Source: Synechococcus sp. AG-683-C23
GTDB lineage: Bacteria > Cyanobacteriota > Cyanobacteriia > PCC-6307 > Cyanobiaceae
Direction of reading: 5' to 3'
NCBI GenBank assembly: GCA_003208835.1
Contig: QCVD01000018.1
Location: 1 to 50,173, forward strand
Length of the DNA stretch: 50,173 bases
The notes beneath the pieces were generated by a model. It was not told the origin of the DNA. It searched no databases and saw only the letters and a program-made list of their open reading frames with translations. This document shows, piece after piece, positions 8,461 through 17,042 of this stretch; position 1 is the first letter of the stretch; each line of letters opens with the position of its first letter. The position numbers and the translations under genes were made by a program.

Positions 8461-8838
8461 TCAGAAGGGGATGTCCTCATCTGAGGCTTGTCCGCCGAAG
8501 TTGCCACTCGATTCTTGGTTGTCGCGTTTTGAGCCCAGCAACTCGAGTCGGTCGACACGAATCACCGGTTTGCTGCGCTCTTCGCCGCTACTGCGGTCGG
8601 TCCAGCGATCAAGCTTAAAGCTGCCGATGATCCCCAGCAACGCCCCTTTCTTGACGTAATCGGCGGCCACCTGGGCTTGCTTGCCCCAGATTTCAAGGTT
8701 GAACCAATCGGGTTCTTCGTCGCGGCTGCGACGATTGACGGCCATGGTGAGATTGGCCACCATGCTGCCGGATTCGAAGTACCGCACTTCGGGGTCGCGG
8801 CCAGCACGGCCGACAAGGGTGACAGAATTTACGCCCAT
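8461..8838 (-). CDS. ssb: Single-stranded DNA-binding protein
   Basis: SSB coats single-stranded DNA during replication, recombination and repair. The 125-aa protein has the OB-fold start (VNSVTLVGRAGRDPEVRYF), the internal WFNLEIWGKQAQVAADYV strand, a short flexible linker (KRDNQESSGNFGG) and the acidic tip DEDIPF that recruits partner proteins. An AGGAG lies about ten bases upstream of the ATG. The gene is divergent from mreB, with about 140 bases between them that must hold both promoters. Confidence 0.95.
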   Translation of the reverse strand: MGVNSVTLVGRAGRDPEVRYFESGSMVANLTMAVNRRSRDEEPDWFNLEIWGKQAQVAADYVKKGALLGIIGSFKLDRWTDRSSGEERSKPVIRVDRLELLGSKRDNQESSGNFGGQASDEDIPF

Positions 8839-8981
8839 TGAAAAATCATCTCCTGATGATGGTTGTCATGATGCGCCACAGATGAAATGACAGCATTTAA
8901 TGGGTTCCACCCGAGCCTCTGGTTGTAACAGGCAGACCCAGAATTCGCTTCTATGATCCGTCTGTCTTAATTCTGTGGGTC

Positions 8982-10034
8982 GTGCTGTTTCGTCGTTTTC
9001 AGCTGTCACGTGATATCGGCATCGACCTCGGCACGGCCAACACTCTTATTTATGTCTCCGGTCGGGGCATCGTGTTGCAAGAGCCCTCGGTGGTTGCCCT
9101 TGATTTAGAGCGTGGCACCACCCTGGCGGTCGGGGATGAGGCCAAATTGATGTTGGGCCGCACCCCCGGCAATATTCGCGCTGTTCGTCCATTGCGCGAC
9201 GGCGTCATTGCTGATTTCGATGCAGCGGAACAAATGCTCAAGACGTTTATTGCCAAGGGCAACGAAGGTCGCGGAATCTTGGCGCCTCGCCTAGTGGTGG
9301 GTATCCCCAGTGGCGTCACCGGCGTAGAACGCCGTGCCGTGCGCGAAGCAGGCATGGCTGGTGCAAGGGAGGTGCACTTGATTGATGAACCCGTGGCGGC
9401 TGCGATTGGGGCGGGGCTCCCCGTCACCGAACCCGTGGGCACGATGATCGTCGATATCGGAGGGGGCACCACAGAAGTGGCCGTGCTCAGTCTTGGTGGA
9501 ACGGTGCTGAGTGAATCAGTCCGGGTCGCTGGCGACGAAATCAGTGATGCGATCGGCGTTTATTTGAAAAAAGTCCACAACATGGTGGTGGGCGAACGCA
9601 CGGCAGAAGACATCAAGATCCGTATTGGCTCTGCCTTCCCCGACGATGCGTTCGATCAACAATCCATGGATGTGCGTGGCTTGCATTTGTTGTCTGGTCT
9701 GCCTCGAACCATCAATTTGAAGGCAGGAGATTTGCGGGAAGCCATCGCCGAACCCCTCAATGTGATTGTTGAAGCGGTGAAACGCACGTTGGAACGCACG
9801 CCCCCTGAATTGGCTGCCGACATCGTTGATCGCGGCATCATGTTGGCCGGTGGCGGCGCACTCGTGCGCGGGATCAGTGATTTGATCAGCCACGAGACCG
9901 GCATTTTTGTCCATACCGCTGAAGACCCGCTTCTTTGCGTGGTGAACGGCTGCGGGCAGGTTCTGGAAGATTGGAAGCGCTTCCAGAGGGTTGTAGACAC
10001 TCCAGAATTTGTCCGGTCAATGGCCAGCCTCTAA
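8982..10034 (+). CDS. mreB: Rod shape-determining protein MreB
   Basis: MreB is the bacterial actin that guides lateral cell-wall synthesis. The 350-aa protein carries the actin-fold phosphate loops: phosphate 1 DIGIDLGTANTLIYV near residue 10, phosphate 2 VDIGGGTTEVAVLSLGG, and the adenosine motif GIMLAGGGALVRG near residue 285. The start is a GTG at 8982 that gives the usual short amphipathic N-terminus (MLFRRFQLSRD). It opens the mreBCD string and is separated from mreC by four bases. Confidence 0.97.
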   Translation: MLFRRFQLSRDIGIDLGTANTLIYVSGRGIVLQEPSVVALDLERGTTLAVGDEAKLMLGRTPGNIRAVRPLRDGVIADFDAAEQMLKTFIAKGNEGRGILAPRLVVGIPSGVTGVERRAVREAGMAGAREVHLIDEPVAAAIGAGLPVTEPVGTMIVDIGGGTTEVAVLSLGGTVLSESVRVAGDEISDAIGVYLKKVHNMVVGERTAEDIKIRIGSAFPDDAFDQQSMDVRGLHLLSGLPRTINLKAGDLREAIAEPLNVIVEAVKRTLERTPPELAADIVDRGIMLAGGGALVRGISDLISHETGIFVHTAEDPLLCVVNGCGQVLEDWKRFQRVVDTPEFVRSMASL

Positions 10035-10038
10035 CCCT

Positions 10039-10785
10039 ATGGCCCCTTCGCCTCGGCCTGGCAAGAGCCGTTGGCGCGCGTTCGGACAACTCGGCCCCTG
10101 GTTGCTTTTGGTTGCAGGTTTGTTGCTTGTGCGCTTCAGCAAAGGGGCTGGATTTGCTGATGCGTACGCGCTGATCACGCGTCCGTTTTGGCCTGGTCCT
10201 GCCCAGCGTGAATGGATCGTTTCCGCACAGACTGTGGAGGATCGGTCCCGTTTGCAATTGCTTGAACAAGACAACCTCCGCTTGCGGGACTTGTTGGAGC
10301 TTCAGCGCAATGGATCGCGCCAAGACGATGTGGGTGCCCCTGTGATTTCCCGGTCCCCTCGGGGTTGGTGGCAACAGCTTGAGCTCGGTAAGGGTGGACT
10401 TCAGGGATTTCAAGCAGGTGATGCAGTGCTCGGTCCTGGAGGCTTGGTGGGACGGATCGCCAGCGTGACGCCGGCAACGGCTCGGGTGCGTTTGCTTACG
10501 GCCCCGGGCCATGAGATCGGGGTGTGGCTTCCGCGTTCCCGCAGTCATGGGTTGTTGGTGGGCCGCGGCAGCAGTCGCCTCACCTTGCAGTTCATTGATA
10601 AGGATCCCAATGTCAGCCCTGGAGATCTAGTAACCACATCTCCGGCCAGCACCTTGCTCCCACCCAATGTGGTGGTGGGTGTGATTCAGTCGCTGAATGA
10701 GCAGGCTGTGCCGGCACCGACAGCGATCATTCAGCTCATCGCTTCGCCGGAGGCGATCGATTGGGTTCAAGTACGCACCCGTTGA
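10039..10785 (+). CDS. mreC: Rod shape-determining protein MreC
   Basis: MreC is the periplasmic partner linking MreB/MreD to the penicillin-binding proteins. The 248-aa protein starts at ATG 10039. It has a basic tail, one membrane helix (residues about 20-36, WLLLVAGLLLVRF), a coiled-coil stretch (SRLQLLEQDNLRLRDLLEL), and the beta-rich domain with VISRSPRGWWQQLELGKG and a VGRI-VT-PATARVRLLT block. Only two bases separate its stop from the mreD ATG. Confidence 0.93.
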   Translation: MAPSPRPGKSRWRAFGQLGPWLLLVAGLLLVRFSKGAGFADAYALITRPFWPGPAQREWIVSAQTVEDRSRLQLLEQDNLRLRDLLELQRNGSRQDDVGAPVISRSPRGWWQQLELGKGGLQGFQAGDAVLGPGGLVGRIASVTPATARVRLLTAPGHEIGVWLPRSRSHGLLVGRGSSRLTLQFIDKDPNVSPGDLVTTSPASTLLPPNVVVGVIQSLNEQAVPAPTAIIQLIASPEAIDWVQVRTR

Positions 10786-10787
10786 GC

Positions 10788-11297
10788 ATGGCTCGATTGC
10801 ATCGACAACCGATTTGTGTGGCCTCGTCATTGCTCGTGCCTCTATTAGTGATGGGTTCACCGGAGTGGATCAGCATCGATGGCGTGGGACCCGCCTGGGC
10901 ATTGCTCTGGTTGTTGCCCTGGGCTCTCACCGACGGCCCGATCTCGGGGGCATTCGCAGGACTGGCGTTGGGGTTGATCTTGGACGGACTCAGCCTTGGA
11001 GGAGTCACGCAGGTGCCAGCACTGTTGGCCCTGGGTTGGTGGTGGGGTCGGCTGGGGCGTCGGGGGAAACAGATCCAACGCAGTCTCAATTTGGGTTTAT
11101 TGGCTTGGCTTGGATCGGTGGGATTGGGGCTGAGTGTTTTGTTGCAAGTGCTGATCCGTGAAGGGGGCAGCTTGGATGCATTCACCCAGAGTTGGGGCTG
11201 GCAAACCCTTTGGTGCCAGGCTCTTATAACGGGCCTATTGGCGCCAATGTTGGTGTCTCTGCAGTTGTTGTTTTGGCGTCGGAGAGTGCCCTCATGA
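10788..11297 (+). CDS. mreD: Rod shape-determining protein MreD
   Basis: MreD is the integral membrane member of the elongasome. The 169-aa protein is almost entirely hydrophobic, with about five predicted membrane segments, and includes a GAFAGLALGLILDGLSLGG stretch that matches the family's conserved G-x3-G-L-x-D pattern. Sequence conservation in MreD is low, so the call also rests on its place immediately after mreC. Its stop overlaps the following ATG by four bases (ATGA). Confidence 0.87.
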   Translation: MARLHRQPICVASSLLVPLLVMGSPEWISIDGVGPAWALLWLLPWALTDGPISGAFAGLALGLILDGLSLGGVTQVPALLALGWWWGRLGRRGKQIQRSLNLGLLAWLGSVGLGLSVLLQVLIREGGSLDAFTQSWGWQTLWCQALITGLLAPMLVSLQLLFWRRRVPS

Positions 11298-12604
11298 CGT
11301 TGCAGCTGACGCGTCGACGCTTGTTGTTGTCTGCGGCGGCGACTGGCTTGGCGGCTTGTGGGCGGCGGGACCGTGGTCCCGAACTGAATTTGTGGACGTT
11401 GCAGCTGGCGCCCAAGTTCAACCACTATTTCACCGACTTAATGGCGGATTGGGCAACGCTGCATCCCGGGGATCCGGTGCGCTGGACGGATCTGCCTTGG
11501 GGATCGGTGGAACGCAAATTGTTGGCTGCTGTCTATGCACGCACAGCTCCCGATGTGGTGAATTTGAATCCCCCTTTCGCGGCCAATTTGGCCAGCAAAG
11601 GGGGGCTGACGGATCTGACGCCCCTGCTGCCATCGGATGCAGCTGAGCGCTACCTGCCAGCGGTGTGGCAAGCCTGTCGCGACCCAGATGCCGGACAGAT
11701 CGCTGTGCCTTGGTATCTCACCGTTCGGCTGAGTTTGGTAAACCGACAGCTGTTGGATCAGGCCGACATCGCGGCTCCGCCGACGCGCTGGAATGAGATC
11801 CCTACCTTTGCCCGGCAGATTCGGGAGCGGACTGGTCGATATGGCCTTTTCATGACAACGGTGCCTGACGATTCGGCCGAGATGTTGGAAACCCTTGTAC
11901 AGATGGGGGTCTCACTGTTGGATTCGCAGCGTCGGGCGGCGTTCCATAGCCCGACTGGACGTCGGGCGTTCCAGTTTTGGACCGAGCTTTATCAAGAGGG
12001 ATTATTGCCTCGGGAAGTGGTCAGTCAGGGCCAGCGACGGGCGATTGAAATGTTCCAAAGCGGAGATGTGGCGATGGTCGCGACAGGGGCGGAGTTTTTG
12101 CGCAGCATCCAAACAAACGCACCAGGGGTGGCTGCGGTGACGGAGTCTCACCCTCCGGTGACCGGCGCTGATGGCACCGCCAATGTGGCGTTAATGACCT
12201 TGGCAGTACCCCGGCAAAGCACGAAGCAGGCCCTTGCTCTGCAATTTGCTCTGCTTCTCACCGATGCCACGAACCAGGCGCGTTTCGCCACCGAAGCAAG
12301 GGTTCTTCCCTCGTCCGTGGAGGCTTTGGCAATGGTGAGATCGCAACTGCAGAACGAGCAAACCCGCGCGCCTCAGCAGGATCAGATTCGTAATGCTCGC
12401 TTGCTGTCGGCCAATACCTTAGATCGTGCTCGTGTTTTGGTGCCGCCTTTGCCGGGGATCAAACGGTTGCAAAAAATTCTCTACACCCAGTTGCAACGAG
12501 CCATGCTGGGCCAGGTGGACAGTGCCGAAGCATTAGGGGCTGCGGCCTTGGAATGGGATCGCTATGCAGCGACGCGCTGGCCCCTCAATGGGCGCAATTC
12601 TTAA
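11294..12604 (+). CDS. ABC-type sugar-like solute-binding lipoprotein (family 1)
   Basis: This is a 436-aa extracytoplasmic solute-binding protein. It begins with RRRLLLSAAATGLAAC, which carries both a twin-arginine-like pair and a lipobox (L-A-A-C, Cys22), so a lipid-anchored protein is expected. The body reads like a maltose/glycerol-3-phosphate-type binding protein (LNLWTLQLAPKFNHYF, VERKLLAAVYARTAPDVVNL, a WNEIPTFARQIRE segment, and a FQSGDVAMVATGAEFLRSIQ segment). No permease or ATPase genes lie nearby, so the transporter partners must be elsewhere. The ATG overlaps the mreD stop, so it is probably cotranscribed with mreBCD. The substrate cannot be told from sequence. Confidence 0.85.
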   Translation: MTLQLTRRRLLLSAAATGLAACGRRDRGPELNLWTLQLAPKFNHYFTDLMADWATLHPGDPVRWTDLPWGSVERKLLAAVYARTAPDVVNLNPPFAANLASKGGLTDLTPLLPSDAAERYLPAVWQACRDPDAGQIAVPWYLTVRLSLVNRQLLDQADIAAPPTRWNEIPTFARQIRERTGRYGLFMTTVPDDSAEMLETLVQMGVSLLDSQRRAAFHSPTGRRAFQFWTELYQEGLLPREVVSQGQRRAIEMFQSGDVAMVATGAEFLRSIQTNAPGVAAVTESHPPVTGADGTANVALMTLAVPRQSTKQALALQFALLLTDATNQARFATEARVLPSSVEALAMVRSQLQNEQTRAPQQDQIRNARLLSANTLDRARVLVPPLPGIKRLQKILYTQLQRAMLGQVDSAEALGAAALEWDRYAATRWPLNGRNS

Positions 12605-12694
12605 GACAATCGGCAAACCGCCTGCCCTACAGGCCCTTCTCTCGTGTTCCCATCCCCTGACCGGTAAAGTTTCGACTCGTTAAGCAAGGTGTAC

Positions 12695-13456
12695 ATGACG
12701 GGCGAGTTGCTCTCACCACAAAAAGCAACCGTCCTTGTTGTGGATGACGAAGCTGCAGTGCGTCGAGTACTGGTTATGCGGCTACAGCTGTCTGGTTATC
12801 GCGTCATCTGTGCTGAAGACGGCGAGCAAGCATTGGAGTTGTTCCACAGCGAAACGCCGGACCTGGTAGTCCTCGACGTCATGTTGCCGAAGCTCGATGG
12901 CTTCGCAGTTTGCCGTCGTCTTCGGGCCGAATCATGCGTCCCGATCATCTTTTTATCAGCCGTTGAGGCCATATCTGAGCGAGTTGCTGGCCTTGATTTA
13001 GGGGCAGATGATTATTTGCCAAAACCCTTCAGTCCGAAAGAACTCGAAGCTCGCATCGCAACAATCCTGCGCCGTGTAGGACGCGGCAACGCTGTTCTGG
13101 AAAGCCGTGAACTTCCCACTGGTCAGGGTGTGCTCCGCCTCGGAGAGCTCATTGTCGATACCAACCGACGTCAGGTCACCCGTGGCAGTGAGCGCATCAA
13201 TCTCACATACACCGAGTTCAGTCTCTTGGAATTGCTGTTTCGCGATCCAGGTCATGTGGTTCCTCGGGCCGAGATCTTGGAGCAGTTGTGGGGCTACCCG
13301 CCTCGCCGAGCCGCTGATCTTCGCGTTGTCGATGTTTATGTCGCGCGTTTGCGCGGCAAGCTCGAACCCGATCCACGCAACCCTGAGCTCATTTTGACGG
13401 TGCGTGGCATCGGTTATTCGTCTCAGCGCGTGGGCGAAGTGTCTGCTACGGCCTGA
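12695..13456 (+). CDS. OmpR-family two-component response regulator (RpaB/RpaA-like)
   Basis: This is a 253-aa DNA-binding response regulator. The receiver domain (about 12-125) has the acidic pair DDE at 17-19, phospho-acceptor Asp61 in LDVMLPKLDG, a conserved Ser (FLSAVE) and Lys in YLPKPFSPKELEARI. A winged-helix domain follows (FSLLELLFRDPGHVVPRAEI, then a VVDVYVARLRGKLE recognition helix) and ends TVRGIGYSSQR. The KPFSPKELEARI segment is shared with RpaB, which controls high-light genes, but the C-terminus differs from RpaB as I recall it. It may therefore be a paralogue, and I give no symbol. The ATG at 12695 sits behind AAGG; a GTG at 12689 is possible. Confidence 0.85.
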   Translation: MTGELLSPQKATVLVVDDEAAVRRVLVMRLQLSGYRVICAEDGEQALELFHSETPDLVVLDVMLPKLDGFAVCRRLRAESCVPIIFLSAVEAISERVAGLDLGADDYLPKPFSPKELEARIATILRRVGRGNAVLESRELPTGQGVLRLGELIVDTNRRQVTRGSERINLTYTEFSLLELLFRDPGHVVPRAEILEQLWGYPPRRAADLRVVDVYVARLRGKLEPDPRNPELILTVRGIGYSSQRVGEVSATA

Positions 13457-13513
13457 TTCCCGCAGCCTGTAAGCCTCCGGCCCGGCAAGATAAGCCCGAC
13501 TGACCTTGCTGCT

Positions 13514-15022
13514 TTGTCTGAGCTGCGCGATACCCGCCTCGAGAAGGCGAACACTTTGAAGGAGCTGGGGCAGGGTCCCTACGCGCTCACCTTTCAGCCA
13601 AGCCATCGAATGGCTGAGCTGCAATCAAGCCATGCTGATCTCCCCAACGGTGAGGAGCGTGAAATCAGCGTGGCCGTCGCTGGTCGCGTCATGACCCGCC
13701 GTGTGATGGGGAAATTGGCCTTTTTTACCCTTGCAGATGAAACGGGAACCATCCAGCTCTTTTTAGAGAAAGCGGGTCTTGAGGCCGAGCAGGAGGGGTG
13801 GTTCAAACAGATCACATCTCTTGTGGACTCTGGGGATTGGTTGGGTGTTGGCGGCAGCTTGCGTCGCACCGACCGCGGTGAATTGTCAGTGAAAGTGCGT
13901 GATTGGCGGATGCTGAGTAAGTCGCTTCAGCCGTTGCCGGACAAATGGCATGGGCTGGCGGATGTGGAGAAGCGCTACCGCCAGCGCTATCTCGATTTGA
14001 TTGTCTCGCCGCAGTCGCGCGAGACCTTCCGGCGTCGTGCTTTGTTAGTGAGTGGCATTCGTCGTTGGCTGGACCAGCGTCAGTTTCTAGAGATTGAAAC
14101 GCCGGTATTGCAGTCGGAGGCGGGCGGTGCCGATGCTCGGCCGTTCATCACGCATCACAACACCCTCGACCTCCCTTTGTACCTCCGCATTGCGACGGAG
14201 TTACATCTCAAGCGGCTCGTCGTGGGGGGGTTTGAGCGGGTCTATGAGCTCGGTCGGATTTTCCGTAATGAGGGAATGAGCACCCGCCATAACCCGGAGT
14301 TCACGTCGGTCGAGGTGTATCAGGCTTACACCGACTACATCGGAATGATGGAGCTCACCGAGTCGATGATTGCTGAAGTGTGCCAGCAGGTCTGTGGCGG
14401 CACACGGATTCATTACCAGGGCACAGATATTGACCTCACGCCGCCTTGGCGTCGGGCCACCATGCACGAGTTGGTGGAGGAAGCCACTGGGTTGAACTTT
14501 GAAGTTTTCACAAGCCGTACGCAGGCTGTTGAGGCGATGGAGGCTGCCGGACTGGACGTTCCAGCCACTGCCGACAGTGTGGGGCGCTTACTGAATGAAG
14601 CCTTTGAGCAACGGGTGGAGGCCAACTTGATCCAACCCACCTTTGTGACCGATTACCCGATTGAAATTTCCCCACTGGCCCGCAAACACCGCAGCAAGCC
14701 TGGGCTTGTGGAGCGCTTTGAGTTGTTCATCGTGGGTCGGGAGACGGCGAATGCTTTTAGCGAGTTGATTGACCCGGTGGATCAGCGGGAGCGGCTTGAG
14801 GCCCAGCAAGCGCGAAAAGCTGCAGGAGACTTGGAAGCCCAAGGTTTGGATGAGGATTTCGTCCATGCGCTTGAAGTGGGGATGCCTCCCACCGGCGGAC
14901 TCGGGATTGGTATCGATCGCTTGGTGATGTTGCTCACCGACAGCCCTTCAATCCGTGATGTGATTGCATTCCCGCTTATGCGCCCAGAGTCGCGCCCTGA
15001 AGAGGCCCCTTCAGTGGGATAA
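13514..15022 (+). CDS. lysS: Lysyl-tRNA synthetase, class II
   Basis: LysRS charges tRNA-Lys. From the TTG at 13514 it is 502 aa, the usual bacterial length. It has the N-terminal OB-fold anticodon domain ([20 protein letters not shown]), class II motif 1 ([20 protein letters not shown]), motif 2 ([34 protein letters not shown]) and motif 3 ([15 protein letters not shown]). The TTG has no obvious Shine-Dalgarno sequence. No ATG lies nearby until residue 32, which would cut into the conserved N-terminus, so the TTG is kept. Confidence 0.95.
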   Translation: MSELRDTRLEKANTLKELGQGPYALTFQPSHRMAELQSSHADLPNGEEREISVAVAGRVMTRRVMGKLAFFTLADETGTIQLFLEKAGLEAEQEGWFKQITSLVDSGDWLGVGGSLRRTDRGELSVKVRDWRMLSKSLQPLPDKWHGLADVEKRYRQRYLDLIVSPQSRETFRRRALLVSGIRRWLDQRQFLEIETPVLQSEAGGADARPFITHHNTLDLPLYLRIATELHLKRLVVGGFERVYELGRIFRNEGMSTRHNPEFTSVEVYQAYTDYIGMMELTESMIAEVCQQVCGGTRIHYQGTDIDLTPPWRRATMHELVEEATGLNFEVFTSRTQAVEAMEAAGLDVPATADSVGRLLNEAFEQRVEANLIQPTFVTDYPIEISPLARKHRSKPGLVERFELFIVGRETANAFSELIDPVDQRERLEAQQARKAAGDLEAQGLDEDFVHALEVGMPPTGGLGIGIDRLVMLLTDSPSIRDVIAFPLMRPESRPEEAPSVG

Positions 15023-15049
15023 TTAACGCATAGGCATTGTCCAATCCTC

Positions 15050-15313
15050 ATGAGTGGTGAGCGCGTAGGGTTCCGCTTCAAGCACGCTGACGCGGTGGTC
15101 AAGCGCAATCCACAGGGCCGTTCCCGCCGGGGATGGGTCATGGAACCAGTGGAACAGACCACCAGTCGCGGCACCAAAATGCCGGCATACCGCATTCGTT
15201 GGCGCGATAGTGAACGTCCGGAAATTGTTCTTCAGCACATGCTGATCGCTGATCCTGACCCAACCCCACCTCCCGAAGGTGTCAGCCTCGAGCCACCGGC
15301 GCCGAAAGGTTGA
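15050..15313 (+). CDS. Conserved cyanobacterial hypothetical protein, 87 aa
   Basis: A small basic protein follows lysS after 27 bases. It is rich in Arg and Lys in the first half (VGFRFKHADAVVKRNPQGRS, RRGWVMEPVEQTTSRGTK) and has a proline-rich tail (DPDPTPPPEGVSLEPPAPKG). The middle part (AYRIRWRDSERPEIVLQHML) looks like a small beta-barrel with alternating hydrophobic residues. I do not recognise a characterised family. It ends six bases before the convergent stop of the next gene. Clean codon use and position support a real gene. Confidence 0.7.
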   Translation: MSGERVGFRFKHADAVVKRNPQGRSRRGWVMEPVEQTTSRGTKMPAYRIRWRDSERPEIVLQHMLIADPDPTPPPEGVSLEPPAPKG

Positions 15314-15319
15314 AGCTGG

Positions 15320-15793
15320 TCATAGTCCAGCGTTTTTGCGGAGCTCTCGTAGCTCCTGTTCGGCTTCAAAGAGCGCCCAGTCCTTCTCCAGGTCGGAGCC
15401 GCTGGGCGTTTTTTGTTGAGTTTTTAACTCCAACAATTGTTGCTCCACCTCGTTGAAGCGCCGACCGAGGTCATCTAGGTCGTTCCAGAGCTGACGGCCC
15501 TGCTCCATCAGCCCATTGAGATGGTGATCTGCGCGATTGGCTAGATCGCTAGCGTTTGACCTTCGGGCTTTCTGTGAGCGTTGTCGCCAGGCCCGCACGT
15601 CTTCGGCGAGCCGCAGGAGTTGTTGGCGCTGCAGTTTGGCTTCCTGTTGCAGCTGCTGCCGTTGCCGTTGCAGAGATTTAGCGCGGTCGCGACTGTGCTG
15701 TTCTTGAAACAGTTGGTCTTGCAATGGGTTGTTGCGTAGAAAGCCGGAGAGGCGTTGATCCAGCTCCCGCTCCAACTGCTCCAGCCAACTCAT
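15320..15793 (-). CDS. Coiled-coil protein of the ergothioneine operon (hercynine metabolism protein family)
   Basis: A 157-aa protein with strongly helical, Gln- and Arg-rich sequence (LQRQRQQLQQEAKLQRQQLL, AEDVRAWRQRSQKARRSNAS, FNEVEQQLLELKTQQ) that should form a long coiled coil. It lacks a signal peptide and membrane segments. It starts within the stop of the 80-aa gene (ATGA overlap) and is the last gene of an egtB-egtD-small-coiled-coil operon. Databases hold a cyanobacterial family named 'hercynine metabolism protein' for genes in this position; I place it there from memory and context. No biochemical role is known to me. Confidence 0.75.
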   Translation of the reverse strand: MSWLEQLERELDQRLSGFLRNNPLQDQLFQEQHSRDRAKSLQRQRQQLQQEAKLQRQQLLRLAEDVRAWRQRSQKARRSNASDLANRADHHLNGLMEQGRQLWNDLDDLGRRFNEVEQQLLELKTQQKTPSGSDLEKDWALFEAEQELRELRKNAGL

Positions 15794-16032
15794 GCCTGAT
15801 CGCCCTTAGCAGGGGTGGTGATTAAGGGCTTTTCGATTTCTTTGCGCAGCGGCTCAAGAGCAGCCAGTTTTGAGTTGAGGATCATTTGGGTGAGTTGAGC
15901 CGCCTTTACTTCGCCAACCTCTCCTTCGAGTGTTCCGAGCCGATCAAAAGCAGCTAAGTAGAGGGCCTCTAAATCTTGGATCAGCCGTTCGCGTTCCTGT
16001 TTGATCGCTTGGCGCCGGTCGTCCTGTTTCAT
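15790..16032 (-). CDS. Small helical protein of the ergothioneine operon (hercynine metabolism small protein family)
   Basis: An 80-aa protein from the ATG at 16032 (MKQDDRRQAIKQERERLIQD), 20 bases after the egtD stop. It is predicted helical and charged, with no Cys or membrane segment. A longer frame upstream to 16125 exists but would run inside egtD, so it is not used. Its stop overlaps the ATG of the coiled-coil gene, which implies translational coupling. The function is unknown. Its place suggests a helper of hercynine or ergothioneine formation. Confidence 0.75.
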   Translation of the reverse strand: MKQDDRRQAIKQERERLIQDLEALYLAAFDRLGTLEGEVGEVKAAQLTQMILNSKLAALEPLRKEIEKPLITTPAKGDQA

Positions 16033-16052
16033 AAGGATGGAAGGTCGTTCAC

Positions 16053-17042
16053 TCAGTTTGACGGCACTAACAGGTGGAGGGACATCTGACTTTGATCGTC
16101 GTGCCAGCGCTGTTGGATTTGCCACCCGGCTTGTGCCGCCAAGTCCGCAGCGGCGTCTGGGCTGTATTTCACGCTGTGTTCGGTCACCCAGCGTTCATTG
16201 GGCTGGAACGACCAGGCTGTATCTGCAAGTTGGATGGTCTGGGCGCAGCGACTCACAAGCGCCATTTCGATGCGCTGTTGATCGGCCTGCCAACGGGCCT
16301 GATAACGAAAGTTTTTAGGCAGAGCATTGCCCTGTAAATCGCGATTGAGGCGTTTCAGCAGGTTGAAGGCGAAGGCCCTGGACATACCGGCAGCATCGTC
16401 GTAGGCGGCTTCGAGCAGAGCAGGATCACTGGGTTGGTCGAGTCCCAGCAGGAGCGGGCCGCCTGCCAGCAGATGCCGAAACTGTTGGAGTAGCAGTACG
16501 GCGTCTTTGGGGGTGAAGTTTCCGAGTGAGCTGCCGGGAAAGAAGCCTATACGGCGTTCTCCCGTGAGCCAGGGGTGCGTCGGTAGATCCTGAAGCTGGC
16601 TGTGATCACAGCAGATGCCCAACATTTGGGTGGCGGGATGTTGGGCTGCCAAACCAGTGAGTGAGTGTTCCAAAGCCGAGCGGCTGATGTCGAGGGCCAC
16701 GAAGGTCTTCGGCTGGAGGGCTCTCAGCAGCGGGGCGACTTTCTTCGCATTGCCGATCCCGAATTCCACCACCACACCGGATCCCACGCTGGACCCAATG
16801 CCGGACCCCACTCCGGATTCCAAAGTGCTGGCGATATCGGCCGCGTGCGATTCGAGCAGTGAGATTTCGGTGCGGGTGAGGCTGTATTCAGGCTGATCAC
16901 AGATTGCTGCGAACAACTGCGATCCCTCGGCGTCGTAAAGCAGCCATGCCGGTAATTGGCGCGGTTCCCGCTGGAGTCCCTCCTGCACAACACGTTTGAG
17001 ATCCGTCGGGGCAGGGTGGAGGTCGATGAACGCGATGCTCAT
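16053..17042 (-). CDS. egtD: L-histidine N-alpha-methyltransferase (hercynine synthase)
   Basis: EgtD trimethylates histidine with SAM to make hercynine, the first step of ergothioneine synthesis. The 329-aa protein shows the family opening (LLYDAEGSQLFAAICDQPEY, SLTRTEISLLE), the SAM-binding block (VVVEFGIGNAKKVAPLLRAL), a FFPGSSLGNFTPKDAVLLL segment and GGPLLLGLD. The ATG at 17042 overlaps the egtB stop (ATGA); an upstream ATG at 17072 would lie inside egtB. Just before the SAM motif is a tetrapeptide repeat (GSGV-GSGI-GSSV-GSGV) encoded by 12-base tandem units. Confidence 0.93.
   Translation of the reverse strand: MSIAFIDLHPAPTDLKRVVQEGLQREPRQLPAWLLYDAEGSQLFAAICDQPEYSLTRTEISLLESHAADIASTLESGVGSGIGSSVGSGVVVEFGIGNAKKVAPLLRALQPKTFVALDISRSALEHSLTGLAAQHPATQMLGICCDHSQLQDLPTHPWLTGERRIGFFPGSSLGNFTPKDAVLLLQQFRHLLAGGPLLLGLDQPSDPALLEAAYDDAAGMSRAFAFNLLKRLNRDLQGNALPKNFRYQARWQADQQRIEMALVSRCAQTIQLADTAWSFQPNERWVTEHSVKYSPDAAADLAAQAGWQIQQRWHDDQSQMSLHLLVPSN
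16777..16821 (-). repeat. 12-base tandem repeat inside egtD
   Basis: Units CCGGATCCCACG, CTGGACCCAATG, CCGGACCCCACT and a partial CCGGATTCC follow one another on the plus strand (about 3.75 copies). On the coding (minus) strand they encode GSGV/GSGI/GSSV/GSGV just before the SAM-binding loop. The repeat preserves frame and looks like a recently expanded flexible linker. Confidence 0.85.
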
